Positions 1 through 5,647 of a stretch of 7,602 bases of DNA are shown here, piece after piece. The notes under the pieces are model-generated. The model made no database searches, was not told where the DNA came from, and saw nothing but the letters and a program-made list of their open reading frames with translations. Position 1 is the stretch's first letter. The number at the start of each line of letters is the position of its first letter. Both the position numbers and the translations under genes were made by a program. Location of the stretch: contig SLNM01000375.1 in assembly GCA_007133055.1 (NCBI GenBank), forward strand, positions 1 through 7,602, read 5' to 3'. Source of the stretch: Lentisphaeria bacterium. Its GTDB lineage: Bacteria > Verrucomicrobiota > Lentisphaeria > Oligosphaerales > PUNB01.

Positions 1-616
1 CCATGGCGGTCAGCTCGGTGATGTCCTGGGGATTGTCGGCCAGATAGCTGAGAGCATGATGGAAGAAGCCATAAATCTCCTGGTCGTCCCGGCCCAGTAT
101 ATGGGCATGATCGGTGTAGGCCGCCGCACCCTTCAGGCCGTAAGTGAGCAATTCCTGCAAGCCGGTCACATCGTCTCCGTTCTCCATTTTGCGCTGCTCG
201 ATGCCGACGCCCTTTGCCTGTCGAAGCAAACCATCGGTGTCCGAGGCTGGCTGCCAGGAAGCCGGACCGGATAACTCCTCCGGTTCCTGCCCGGCCTTGT
301 CTGCCGCTCTTTCGTAAAGCTGTCTGGCACGCTCCTTCAACTGGGCCAGATGGCGCACCACGCGTTCGATTCGGGGGGTGTCAAAGTTTACATTGGTAAC
401 GGCGGTGAACAATCCCTCGATCACGGCATGGTCGATTTCAGGGTCGATCTCACCTAGGAGCCTGGCTCGGTGCGCGTACTGGGACACGCCCTTGGCCGCG
501 TACACTGTCAAATCCTGCATGGCCGCCGTGTCCGGTTGTTTGCCGCAGACTCCCAGCCTCGTGCAGCCAGTGCCGTTTACCGTTTGCTCGCATTGGTAGC
601 AAAACATCTTTTCCAT
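1..616 (-). CDS. hcp: Hybrid cluster protein / hydroxylamine reductase, N-terminal part (3' end outside window)
   Basis: Hcp is a cytoplasmic iron-sulfur enzyme that reduces hydroxylamine to ammonia in vitro and is thought to act as an NO reductase in nitrosative-stress defence. The first 205 residues are present and the frame runs off the left edge; the family is about 550 residues long, so the hybrid-cluster and C-terminal domains are not seen. The N-terminus starts MEKMFCYQCEQTVNGTGC and carries Cys6, Cys9, Cys18 and Cys24 (CX2CX8CX5C). This is the spacing of the [4Fe-4S] class found in strict anaerobes such as Desulfovibrio, not the longer enterobacterial [2Fe-2S] spacing. A helical region follows, with the family-typical segments GLFTAVTNVNFD and LLTYGLKGAAAYTDHAHILG. 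The ATG at 616 is preceded by AGGAG eight bases upstream. The gene lies 59 nt downstream of the Rrf2 regulator with no visible terminator between, so co-transcription is likely. Confidence 0.95.
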   Translation of the reverse strand, partial: MEKMFCYQCEQTVNGTGCTRLGVCGKQPDTAAMQDLTVYAAKGVSQYAHRARLLGEIDPEIDHAVIEGLFTAVTNVNFDTPRIERVVRHLAQLKERARQLYERAADKAGQEPEELSGPASWQPASDTDGLLRQAKGVGIEQRKMENGDDVTGLQELLTYGLKGAAAYTDHAHILGRDDQEIYGFFHHALSYLADNPQDITELTAM

Positions 617-675
617 GTCGCTTACTCCTGTTTTTTACGTTCTCCCTTTCTAAGCAAGCTCGCAGCGCGGATTTT

Positions 676-1098
676 TCACTGTTTTTTCCTGATCACCCCG
701 GCCAGCCGAGCCAAAGTGGTGCCGGTAAAGTAGGTTCTGGTTTGGCGATGGATTTCATGCAGCAAATCGCCCATTACACAACCGCTGCCGTTGCATTTTG
801 GCTGCCTGATCAGGCAGCCCGGTACAGTAAGTGCCCCCTCGATTGCTTCGAACACATGGAGAAAGGTGATCTCCGAAGCCGGACGCGCCAAGACGAACCC
901 GCCCCTGGGGCCGCGTCGGGAAACTACAATTCCGGCCCGGCTCAGGCGCTGCATTACCTTGGACAGATGGTTTTCCGAAACTGACAGTGCTTCCGCCAGT
1001 TGCTTGCAGGAATATGGCTTGTCGTTCCAGGCCGCCAGCATTACTGCGGCATGGATGCCAAGTGCCACCGCATCTGAAACTTTCACAATATCACTCAC
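676..1098 (-). CDS. Rrf2-family transcriptional regulator, probable Fe-S or NO sensor controlling hcp
   Basis: This 140-residue protein is a DNA-binding repressor or activator of the Rrf2 family (IscR, NsrR, CymR). Residues 27-71 form the winged helix: the helix-turn-helix is around QLAEALSVSENHLSKVMQRL, followed by the wing signature RRGPRGGFVLAR. A dimerisation helix follows, with Cys95, Cys102 and Cys107 (CX6CX4C) in the loop where IscR and NsrR bind their cluster. This spacing is close to, but not the same as, the canonical one. I chose the GTG at 1098 because AGGGG lies six bases upstream; an upstream TTG at 1119 has no such support. It lies directly upstream of hcp on the same strand. 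In several lineages an Rrf2 protein controls hcp in response to NO, so that role is inferred here. The exact subfamily (NsrR, IscR or other) cannot be decided from sequence alone. Confidence 0.9.
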   Translation of the reverse strand: MSDIVKVSDAVALGIHAAVMLAAWNDKPYSCKQLAEALSVSENHLSKVMQRLSRAGIVVSRRGPRGGFVLARPASEITFLHVFEAIEGALTVPGCLIRQPKCNGSGCVMGDLLHEIHRQTRTYFTGTTLARLAGVIRKKQ

Positions 1099-1104
1099 GA
1101 TCCA

Positions 1105-1109
1105 CCCCT
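1105..1109 (-). promoter_or_regulatory. Ribosome binding site deciding the GTG start of the Rrf2 gene
   Basis: On the minus strand AGGGG is followed by six bases and GTG at 1098. The alternative TTG at 1119 lies upstream of this site, so the site supports the shorter protein. Confidence 0.6.
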
Positions 1110-1122
1110 GTTTAAACAAGAA

Positions 1123-1135
1123 TACAAGTACTGTA
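1123..1135 (-). promoter_or_regulatory. Candidate operator upstream of rrf2-hcp
   Basis: The minus strand reads TACAGTACTTGTA, an imperfect dyad with TACA/TGTA arms four bases long and a five-base centre. It sits 25-37 nt before the GTG start of the Rrf2 gene, where a self-regulating Rrf2 protein would be expected to bind. I see no good -35/-10 pair around it; TATTCT just downstream of the dyad is only a weak -10 candidate. The operator role is inference. Confidence 0.3.
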
Positions 1136-1173
1136 ATGCCAAAAAATGGGACGGCAAGCCGGAATGGAATGTT

Positions 1174-1256
1174 TGTGTAATCCGTCAGTCATAGGTGCAA
1201 TGCCTGAAAACAACCAGTCGGAAAACGAGAACGGCGACGCGAACGGCGGACGATTC
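1174..1256. repeat. Dispersed degenerate repeat, copy A
   Basis: The left end (1174-1197) matches 2366-2389 at about 20 of 24 positions, sharing TGTGTAAT, CGTCAG and AGGTG. The right end (1233-1256) matches 2426-2449 at 19 of 24, sharing GGCGACG, ACGGC and GACGATT. The offset between the two conserved ends is 59 nt here and 60 nt in the other copy, so they behave as one roughly 83-nt element with a diverged middle. The copies lie on either side of NAD kinase in direct orientation. Confidence 0.6.
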
Positions 1257-1316
1257 TTGCTTGTGCTTGATCGTAGATTCGTAGTCGTCAGCCGCTTCTG
1301 TTTTTTACTTGTTCAG

Positions 1317-1346
1317 TTGGATATTGAGTGTTGGCTATTGGATATT
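1317..1346. repeat. Short TTGGATATT direct repeat
   Basis: TTGGATATT occurs at 1317 and again at 1338, separated by TTGGCTATTGG-like sequence, a pattern of slipped 7-14 nt units. Such tracts are familiar intergenic filler in some PVC-type and related genomes, where they give spurious peptides of the LDIGYWLLDI type. Only two clear units are present. Confidence 0.5.
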
Positions 1347-1447
1347 CTGTTTTGATTCGAAACAATCGTCCCCCTAACCTTCCCCTCCTAATCTTGATTC
1401 ATACTAACTCGGCGGCAAACTTGGCTCACCCCGAGCAGGATGAAAAG

Positions 1448-2203
1448 TCAGACATTCGCCAGGGGTACCAGCGGTCTCTTATGGTGGTGCCTAAGCCAAT
1501 AGCATTCGGGGCAGCGAAATATGTCAAGCCCGACCACCTTGGCTCGGCTCGAAGCGCGGGAGAGAACAACCCGGTCCCCCTCCGCCAGATGCTCGCGCCT
1601 GGGATCGTTGTCGGCGAACATAATCGCCGGGCCCCGCACAATCTCGACCGTAATCTTCGATGTCTGTTCTATTACCAAATGATTGACCGCCTCGGTGGCA
1701 TTGTTGAAGGCCAGCCCCAGCCCCAGAGTAAACAGGCTGTGGGTAATGCTGCGGTAGTAGCCGCTGCTGCCAAACGGAGTGGACAGAACAATGCCGTCCC
1801 CGACGATATGGCGGGCATAAAGCAGATCATTGATCCAAAGTCGGTAGCGAATGGCGCTGGCCTGATTCTTGCGGTCGATTACCACATCGTTGATGCCGCA
1901 GGTCCGGGTGTCTCCGTTTTCGTGCCGTCCTTCCACCTTGATCAGCTCGGTGGTGTGAAGCTGACCAGAAAAAAGAGCGTCCAGAACCGAACGCTCGTCA
2001 TGATGTTTGCATTTCTGGCTCGATTGACTGTCTCTGATTGGACACTTCGGCACTTCCGGAAACTCGCGCTCCGCTCCCAGCAGAGTGCCATCGCCGCCAT
2101 AGGATATGATCAGTTCCGGATTGGCCGTGTCGATCTGCACTGAGTATTGCTCGAGCAGAGGGTGGAGAACTTCGAGGTTGCGGCCGTAGGCCATGATACG
2201 CAT
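1448..2203 (-). CDS. nadK: NAD(+) kinase (ATP-NAD kinase family), divergent
   Basis: NAD kinase phosphorylates NAD to NADP in the cytosol. The 251-residue protein carries GGDGT at residues 36-40, with Asp38 the conserved catalytic-site aspartate; the NAD-binding NDVVI at 105-109; and GDGIVLSTPFGSSGYYRS at 135-152, matching the family's D-G-(V/I)-(V/L)-x-S-T-P-x-G-S signature. Start ATG at 2203 has AAGGGG seven bases upstream; the frame extends further upstream, but that part looks like spacer. Two things are odd. The N-terminal Rossmann part is short: GGDGT is reached by residue 36. The usual G-R/H-L-G-F-L stretch after GGDGT is not recognisable and is replaced by a segment with CPIRDSQSSQKC (Cys54, Cys65). 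A CPEC pair lies near the C-terminus (Cys231, Cys234). A NadK-like sugar or diacylglycerol kinase is less likely given the motifs. Confidence 0.85.
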   Translation of the reverse strand: MRIMAYGRNLEVLHPLLEQYSVQIDTANPELIISYGGDGTLLGAEREFPEVPKCPIRDSQSSQKCKHHDERSVLDALFSGQLHTTELIKVEGRHENGDTRTCGINDVVIDRKNQASAIRYRLWINDLLYARHIVGDGIVLSTPFGSSGYYRSITHSLFTLGLGLAFNNATEAVNHLVIEQTSKITVEIVRGPAIMFADNDPRREHLAEGDRVVLSRASSRAKVVGLDIFRCPECYWLRHHHKRPLVPLANV

Positions 2204-2210
2204 GGTTTCG

Positions 2211-2216
2211 CCCCTT
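2211..2216 (-). promoter_or_regulatory. Ribosome binding site of NAD kinase
   Basis: AAGGGG on the minus strand ends seven bases before the ATG at 2203 and fixes this start over the 38-codon upstream extension of the frame. Confidence 0.6.
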
Positions 2217-2365
2217 GCAATGGCCGGGTTAATTAATAACTGAATTCGAGTATGAAACAGGACGGCGTTTTCCGCTAAACCACAGGTGCATAACGGGTAG
2301 ATTCGACCCGCCGACACAGTTAATCTATCGATTCATTGTTGTATTGCAAGCTACAGGTTTTCGTA

Positions 2366-2449
2366 TGTGTAATTCGTCAGCGAAAGGTGGAGAATAGCCG
2401 GATTTCATGCCGGCTGACGATTTCGGGCGACGATTACGGCAGACGATTG
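2366..2449. repeat. Dispersed degenerate repeat, copy B
   Basis: Second copy of the roughly 83-nt element at 1174-1256, in the same orientation. Its middle contains a perfect hairpin, AGCCGG (2396-2401) and CCGGCT (2410-2415) with an eight-base loop. An overlapping alternative pairing exists between TCGTCAGC (2374-2381) and GCTGACGA (2413-2420). The pairing is not conserved in copy A. Confidence 0.6.
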
Positions 2450-2454
2450 TAACC
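2416..2454. repeat. Three-unit 13-nt tandem repeat
   Basis: GACGATT recurs at 2416, 2429 and 2442, exactly 13 nt apart, each followed by six less conserved bases (TCGGGC, ACGGCA, GTAACC). It overlaps the right end of repeat copy B. Confidence 0.6.
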
Positions 2455-2495
2455 GTTCACGGCCCCGTCGTTTGGACTTGGCTGTATCTCCCCTC

Positions 2496-2510
2496 GACGT
2501 TCCGAACGTC
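2496..2510. repeat. Perfect 15-nt palindrome
   Basis: GACGTTC-C-GAACGTC is a perfect dyad with seven-base arms and a one-base centre. It abuts the long inverted repeat with a single base between. Without a loop it is more like a protein-binding site or a cruciform end than an RNA hairpin. Confidence 0.6.
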
Positions 2511-2511
2511 C

Positions 2512-2603
2512 GACGAAGCGTAAACGACGAAGACCGACGACCAAGTGTTGGGTCAATGCCCGATCAACACTTCGTCCCCACACTTCGTCGTTTACGCCTC
2601 GTC
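2512..2603. repeat. Long inverted repeat with nested stem
   Basis: The 21-nt arms at 2512-2532 and 2583-2603 match at 20 of 21 positions. The one difference is a G-U wobble in a minus-strand RNA but an A-C mismatch on the plus strand. Inside lie further paired blocks: GACGA (2536-2540) with TCGTC (2572-2576), and AAGTGTTG (2543-2550) with CAACACTT (2565-2572). The last base of CAACACTT can join either block. A minus-strand transcript could fold into one long hairpin of about 33 pairs with small internal loops. The arms are built from GACGAAG-like units that recur outside the stem. It could be a miniature mobile element, a structured 3' end for the phosphorylase transcript, or simple repeat expansion. 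Confidence 0.7.
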
Positions 2604-2892
2604 CCACACGTCGTCGAGTCGTTCATTCTATGCTCCCAGCCTTTGCTGCGCGGCTTGCGGCTAAGCCATATTAATTCACACATAGAAAACATGTTATGAA
2701 ATAATAGGCGGCCAAAATAGAGCTTAGAAGCCTGATTTTTGATCGAAATCGGGGTTTTAAGAGGTCAGGTGCGACCCGCCGCACACGCCTGCGCTGCCGC
2801 CCGCCCCCTTGAGCTATCGCCGCCGAGAAGTCGTTAAAGTGGCGATTTTGGCCGAAAAACCCGCCTCTAAGGCATCAAATTGCCTCGTTTCT

Positions 2893-5412
2893 TTATATAA
2901 ACCCTTGCTGTGCAGTTAATTGCTCTGGCTTAGCCGCAATTCCCAGCTCGATTTCCACCATGGTCTCGCCCTGCCCTTCGGCAAGTGGGATGAGGTTGCC
3001 TGCGACCGGCTGACCATTGACGGTCATCTGCTTCACGCCTTTGCATACGCTGCGGGGGTTCTTGACCTTGATATGGTAGAGATGGCCGCGGAACCGGCGA
3101 TGCACGGTGAAGCCCGGCCACGAGGCGGGAATGCAGGGATCGACCAGCAGCCCTTTTGTGGTCGGGCGCACGCCGAGAATGAACTGGGTAATGGCCACCA
3201 ATGACCAGGACGCGGTGCCGGTCAGCCACGAGTTCTTGGCTTCGCCAGGAGTCAAGGCGTCGGGCCCGGCCGTCATTTGACTGTAGACATAGGGTTCGCA
3301 GCGATAGGTGTCGATCTTGCTTTCCTTGGCGCTCGGGCAGATGCGCAGGTAGTAGTCGAAAGCCTGGTCGCCTCGGCCAATCATGGTTTCGGCAATCTGA
3401 ATCCAGGTATTGTTATGGGTGAAGATACCGGCGTTCTCCTTGTAGCCGGGCGGGTAGGAGGTGATCTCGCCGAGCCTGGCCTGGTATTCACTGTAGGCCG
3501 GCTGCTGTAAAACTATACCATCCGGACAGGCCAGGTGGCGGTCGACCGCGTCGAGTGCCTGCTGGGCCCGGCCGTTGTCCAGCCCGACCCCGCCAAGAAC
3601 GCACCATCCCTGGCTTTCGATGAAAATCTTCCCTTCATCGCAATGGCTGGAGCCAATCGGCTCGCCAAAAGCGTCGTAGGCACGGCGGAACCACTCGCCG
3701 TCCCAGCCGTCCTGCTCGATCCGCGTCTGCATGGCTTGGCGGCGGCGGCGGGCCGTGGTGGCTTGGCGGCGGTCGCCCAGCAAATCATAGATTCCAGCCA
3801 TTTTTTCGCAGACCCGGCAGAACAGGCCGGCAATCATCACCGACTCGGCAACCCTTGCCTGCGGTCCGCCGATATCGCCAGCCAGTTGGAAGCTTTCGCC
3901 GGGTGTGGTTGAAAAGCAGTTCAGGTTCAGGCAGTCGTTCCAGTCGGCGTGACCGATCTGCGGCAGCCCGTGCGGGCCGCGCCGCCGCCAGGTATAGTCA
4001 AGCGAAATCTGCAAATGATCGAGCAGGGTGGCGTCGTCTTCGTTGTTGAGGTCGGCGCAGCCGATGCGTTCGTGGAGGATGGAAACATCGTCGGTCTCAT
4101 CGATATAGGCGGCGGTCGCAAGCGGCAGCCACAACGGATCGTCGTTGAAACCGCTGCCCATCATGTCGTTCCCTTTCTTGGTCAGGGGCTGATACTGGTG
4201 CCAGCAGGCGCCGTCCGACATCTGGGTTGCGGCCAAGTCAAGCAGGCGCTGGCGCGCGCGCTCGGGCTGCAAATGAACGACCCCCAGCAAGTCCTGATTG
4301 CTGTCGCGGTAGCCCATGCCGCGACCGATGCCCGACTCGTAGTACGACGCGGACCGGGACAGATTGAGCGTGGTCATGCATTGATATGGGTTCCAGACAT
4401 TGACCATGCGGGCCACATGCGGGTCGTCGATCTCCACCCGATATATGTCGAGCAGGTTGTCCCAGCGCGTTTTGAGTTCGGCGAAAGCAGCGTCGACCTG
4501 CCCGCTCTCCCCCAGTTTCCGCGCCACCTCGTGATACGGTTGTTTGTTCAATGTATGGTCGGCGCTGAACTTCCGGTCGCTCGGGTTCTCGGCGTATCCG
4601 AGCAGGAAATGGAAGCGCCGTTCTTCCCCGGCCGCCAGTTCAAGATCGAGCTGATGCGCCGCCACCGGCGCCCAGCCCAGGGTCAGCCGGTTGGTGCAGG
4701 CTCCCGCCGCCACCGCGCGCGGTCTTTCCAACCCCTCATGAATGCCGACGAAATTGTCGCGGCTGGTATCGAAGCCGCTGGCTTCGGCGCCGCACAAGCA
4801 GAAATAGGCAAAATGATCGCGCCGCTCTCGGTACTCGGTCGTGTGATAAATCACATTCGGCGCCGTCTCGACCTGGCCAATCGAGAAATTGCGCTGGAAA
4901 TTGGACATGTCATCCATGGCGTCCCAGAGGCACCATTCGACAAACCCCCAGACTTGCAGTCTCCTGGCCTGGCCGCCGGTATTGCGCACCTTGACATCCC
5001 ACACTTCCAGGGTCTGGCTCGGCGGAATGAAATAGCGCACCGCCACCTCGATCCCGTTTTTGCCGCCGGCAATGCGGGTATAGCCAAGACCGTGGCGGCA
5101 TTCATAGGAATCCAGTTCCGTCCGGGTCGGTTTCCAGCCGGGGTTCCAAATAGTGTCGCCGTCCTTTATGTAGAGATAGCGGCCGTTCGAGTCGAGCGGC
5201 ACGTTGTTGTAGCGATAGCGGGTCAGCCGCCGCAGGCGGGCGTCGCGATAAAAGCAATAGCCGCCCGCGGTATTCGAGACCAGCCCGAAAAAGTCTTCCG
5301 ACCCCAGATAGTTAATCCAGGGCAATGGCGTGTCGGGCCGCTGTACAACATACTCGCGAGCGGCATCATCGAAGTGGCCGTACGGGTTGCAGCTATTTGG
5401 TTTGTCAATCAT
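2893..5412 (-). CDS. Cellobiose phosphorylase, glycoside hydrolase family 94
   Basis: This enzyme splits cellobiose with inorganic phosphate into alpha-glucose 1-phosphate and glucose, saving ATP in cellulose breakdown; it acts in the cytoplasm and no signal peptide is present. The protein has 839 residues, about the family length. Family landmarks run throughout: YGHFDDAAREYV near the start, then NYLGSEDFFGL, YRDARLRRLTRYRYNN and TEYRERRDHFAYF in the N-terminal beta-sandwich. The (alpha/alpha)6 barrel has SRSASYYESGIGRGMGYRDS, NQDLLG, HQYQPLTKKGN, GSGFNDDPLW and HADWNDCLNLNCFSTTPGES, with Asp493 of WND as the likely general acid. HNN (His666) and LTGTASW (Thr731-Gly732) fit the phosphate site. 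These match the Cellulomonas gilvus cellobiose enzyme as I remember it better than chitobiose or cellodextrin phosphorylases. Start ATG 5412 has AAAGGAAG ten bases upstream; a TTG at 5421 is too close to that site. Confidence 0.95.
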   Translation of the reverse strand: MIDKPNSCNPYGHFDDAAREYVVQRPDTPLPWINYLGSEDFFGLVSNTAGGYCFYRDARLRRLTRYRYNNVPLDSNGRYLYIKDGDTIWNPGWKPTRTELDSYECRHGLGYTRIAGGKNGIEVAVRYFIPPSQTLEVWDVKVRNTGGQARRLQVWGFVEWCLWDAMDDMSNFQRNFSIGQVETAPNVIYHTTEYRERRDHFAYFCLCGAEASGFDTSRDNFVGIHEGLERPRAVAAGACTNRLTLGWAPVAAHQLDLELAAGEERRFHFLLGYAENPSDRKFSADHTLNKQPYHEVARKLGESGQVDAAFAELKTRWDNLLDIYRVEIDDPHVARMVNVWNPYQCMTTLNLSRSASYYESGIGRGMGYRDSNQDLLGVVHLQPERARQRLLDLAATQMSDGACWHQYQPLTKKGNDMMGSGFNDDPLWLPLATAAYIDETDDVSILHERIGCADLNNEDDATLLDHLQISLDYTWRRRGPHGLPQIGHADWNDCLNLNCFSTTPGESFQLAGDIGGPQARVAESVMIAGLFCRVCEKMAGIYDLLGDRRQATTARRRRQAMQTRIEQDGWDGEWFRRAYDAFGEPIGSSHCDEGKIFIESQGWCVLGGVGLDNGRAQQALDAVDRHLACPDGIVLQQPAYSEYQARLGEITSYPPGYKENAGIFTHNNTWIQIAETMIGRGDQAFDYYLRICPSAKESKIDTYRCEPYVYSQMTAGPDALTPGEAKNSWLTGTASWSLVAITQFILGVRPTTKGLLVDPCIPASWPGFTVHRRFRGHLYHIKVKNPRSVCKGVKQMTVNGQPVAGNLIPLAEGQGETMVEIELGIAAKPEQLTAQQGFI

Positions 5413-5422
5413 AGAAATCAAA

Positions 5423-5430
5423 CTTCCTTT
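5423..5430 (-). promoter_or_regulatory. Ribosome binding site of cellobiose phosphorylase
   Basis: AAAGGAAG on the minus strand ends ten bases before ATG 5412 but only one base before the in-frame TTG at 5421, so it supports the ATG start. Confidence 0.6.
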
Positions 5431-5463
5431 TCATTACTCCACCACCGTGTGCGGCGGATAGTT

Positions 5464-5489
5464 CTCCGGCAAAACAAAGATACCCGGAG
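5464..5489. promoter_or_regulatory. Candidate dyad site upstream of cellobiose phosphorylase
   Basis: CTCCGG (5464-5469) and CCGGAG (5484-5489) are perfect six-base arms around a 14-nt A-rich centre, 52-77 nt before the phosphorylase start. It could be an operator for a sugar-responsive regulator or a leader hairpin. No regulator gene and no clear promoter boxes are visible. Confidence 0.3.
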
Positions 5490-5520
5490 TTGGAAGCCTA
5501 GGCCGCTTACCCGAGCATTT

Positions 5521-5604
5521 GACTCCATGTCTCCGTGACTTCATGACTCCGAATTAGTTCCCGGTGTCATGCCCGGCCTCATGCAGTCACGAAGACACGA
5601 AGTC
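5521..5604. repeat. Imperfect inverted repeat between phosphorylase and ADP-ribosylglycohydrolase genes
   Basis: Arms of 26 nt at 5521-5546 and 5579-5604 match at 22 of 26 positions in inverted orientation, with a 32-nt loop. The arms are made of short CACGAAG/CATGAAG-like units (GTCACGAAGACACGAAGTC on one side). There is no U-tract on the minus strand after the stem, so a terminator is unlikely. Confidence 0.6.
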
Positions 5605-5630
5605 AAAATCGAGAATGATTTTTCATGGTC

Positions 5631-5646
5631 TAATTCGCATGAATTA
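5631..5646. repeat. Small palindrome just after the ADP-ribosylglycohydrolase stop
   Basis: TAATTC-GCAT-GAATTA is a perfect dyad with six-base arms beginning one base past the stop codon. It is AT-rich and followed by GACC instead of a U-tract, so it is not a standard terminator. Confidence 0.4.
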
Positions 5647-5647
5647 A

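Larger units (their letters stand above)
1099..1447. other. Intergenic spacer between NAD kinase and the rrf2-hcp unit
   Basis: This 349-nt stretch lacks a credible gene. It holds, from the rrf2 side, the ribosome binding site and candidate dyad, then a degenerate repeat copy (1174-1256) that recurs upstream of NAD kinase, then TTGGATATT units (1317-1346). Just after the NAD kinase stop there is only a weak four-base hairpin (GCTC/GAGC around 1430) without a U-tract, so no clear terminator is visible. Short plus-strand frames here translate repeat sequence (for example LDIECWLLDILF) and are not genes. Confidence 0.7.
2204..2892. other. Long intergenic spacer between cellobiose phosphorylase and NAD kinase
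   Basis: This 689-nt stretch holds no credible gene. From the NAD kinase side it contains the ribosome binding site, an AT-rich segment around 2225-2260 that could hold the NAD kinase promoter (no convincing -35/-10 pair seen), repeat copy B (2366-2449), a 13-nt tandem repeat (2416-2454), a perfect 15-nt palindrome (2496-2510) and a long inverted repeat (2512-2603). It then has an AT-rich stretch (about 2668-2710) and a very GC-rich stretch (about 2765-2830). Just past the phosphorylase stop, AGGCA/TGCCT form a weak five-base hairpin, a few bases before a T-run in the minus-strand reading; it is at best a poor terminator. A 75-codon plus-strand frame at 2472-2699 only translates repeat sequence. 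Confidence 0.75.

Noticed and set aside
1328..2143. A 271-codon plus-strand open frame opposite NAD kinase
   Set aside because: Its first residues translate the TTGGATATT-type repeat and the rest mirrors the NAD kinase gene, which has intact family motifs on the other strand.
2366..2603. Repeats as a CRISPR array
   Set aside because: Units are short (7-13 nt), degenerate and partly inverted, with no regular spacer of 25-40 nt and no cas gene nearby.
2472..2699. A 75-codon plus-strand frame in the long spacer
   Set aside because: It runs through the long inverted repeat, has no evident ribosome binding site, and its product looks like no known family.
2731..2753. Possible terminator hairpin CCTGATTT / AAATCGGG followed by GTTTT
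   Set aside because: The pairing and T-run fit only the plus strand, where there is no gene; on the minus strand the stem has a C-A mismatch and no U-tract.
3949..5538. A 529-codon plus-strand open frame opposite cellobiose phosphorylase
   Set aside because: It is a mirror frame of a GC-rich real gene: the minus-strand protein matches GH94 from end to end, while the plus-strand product has no recognisable domain.
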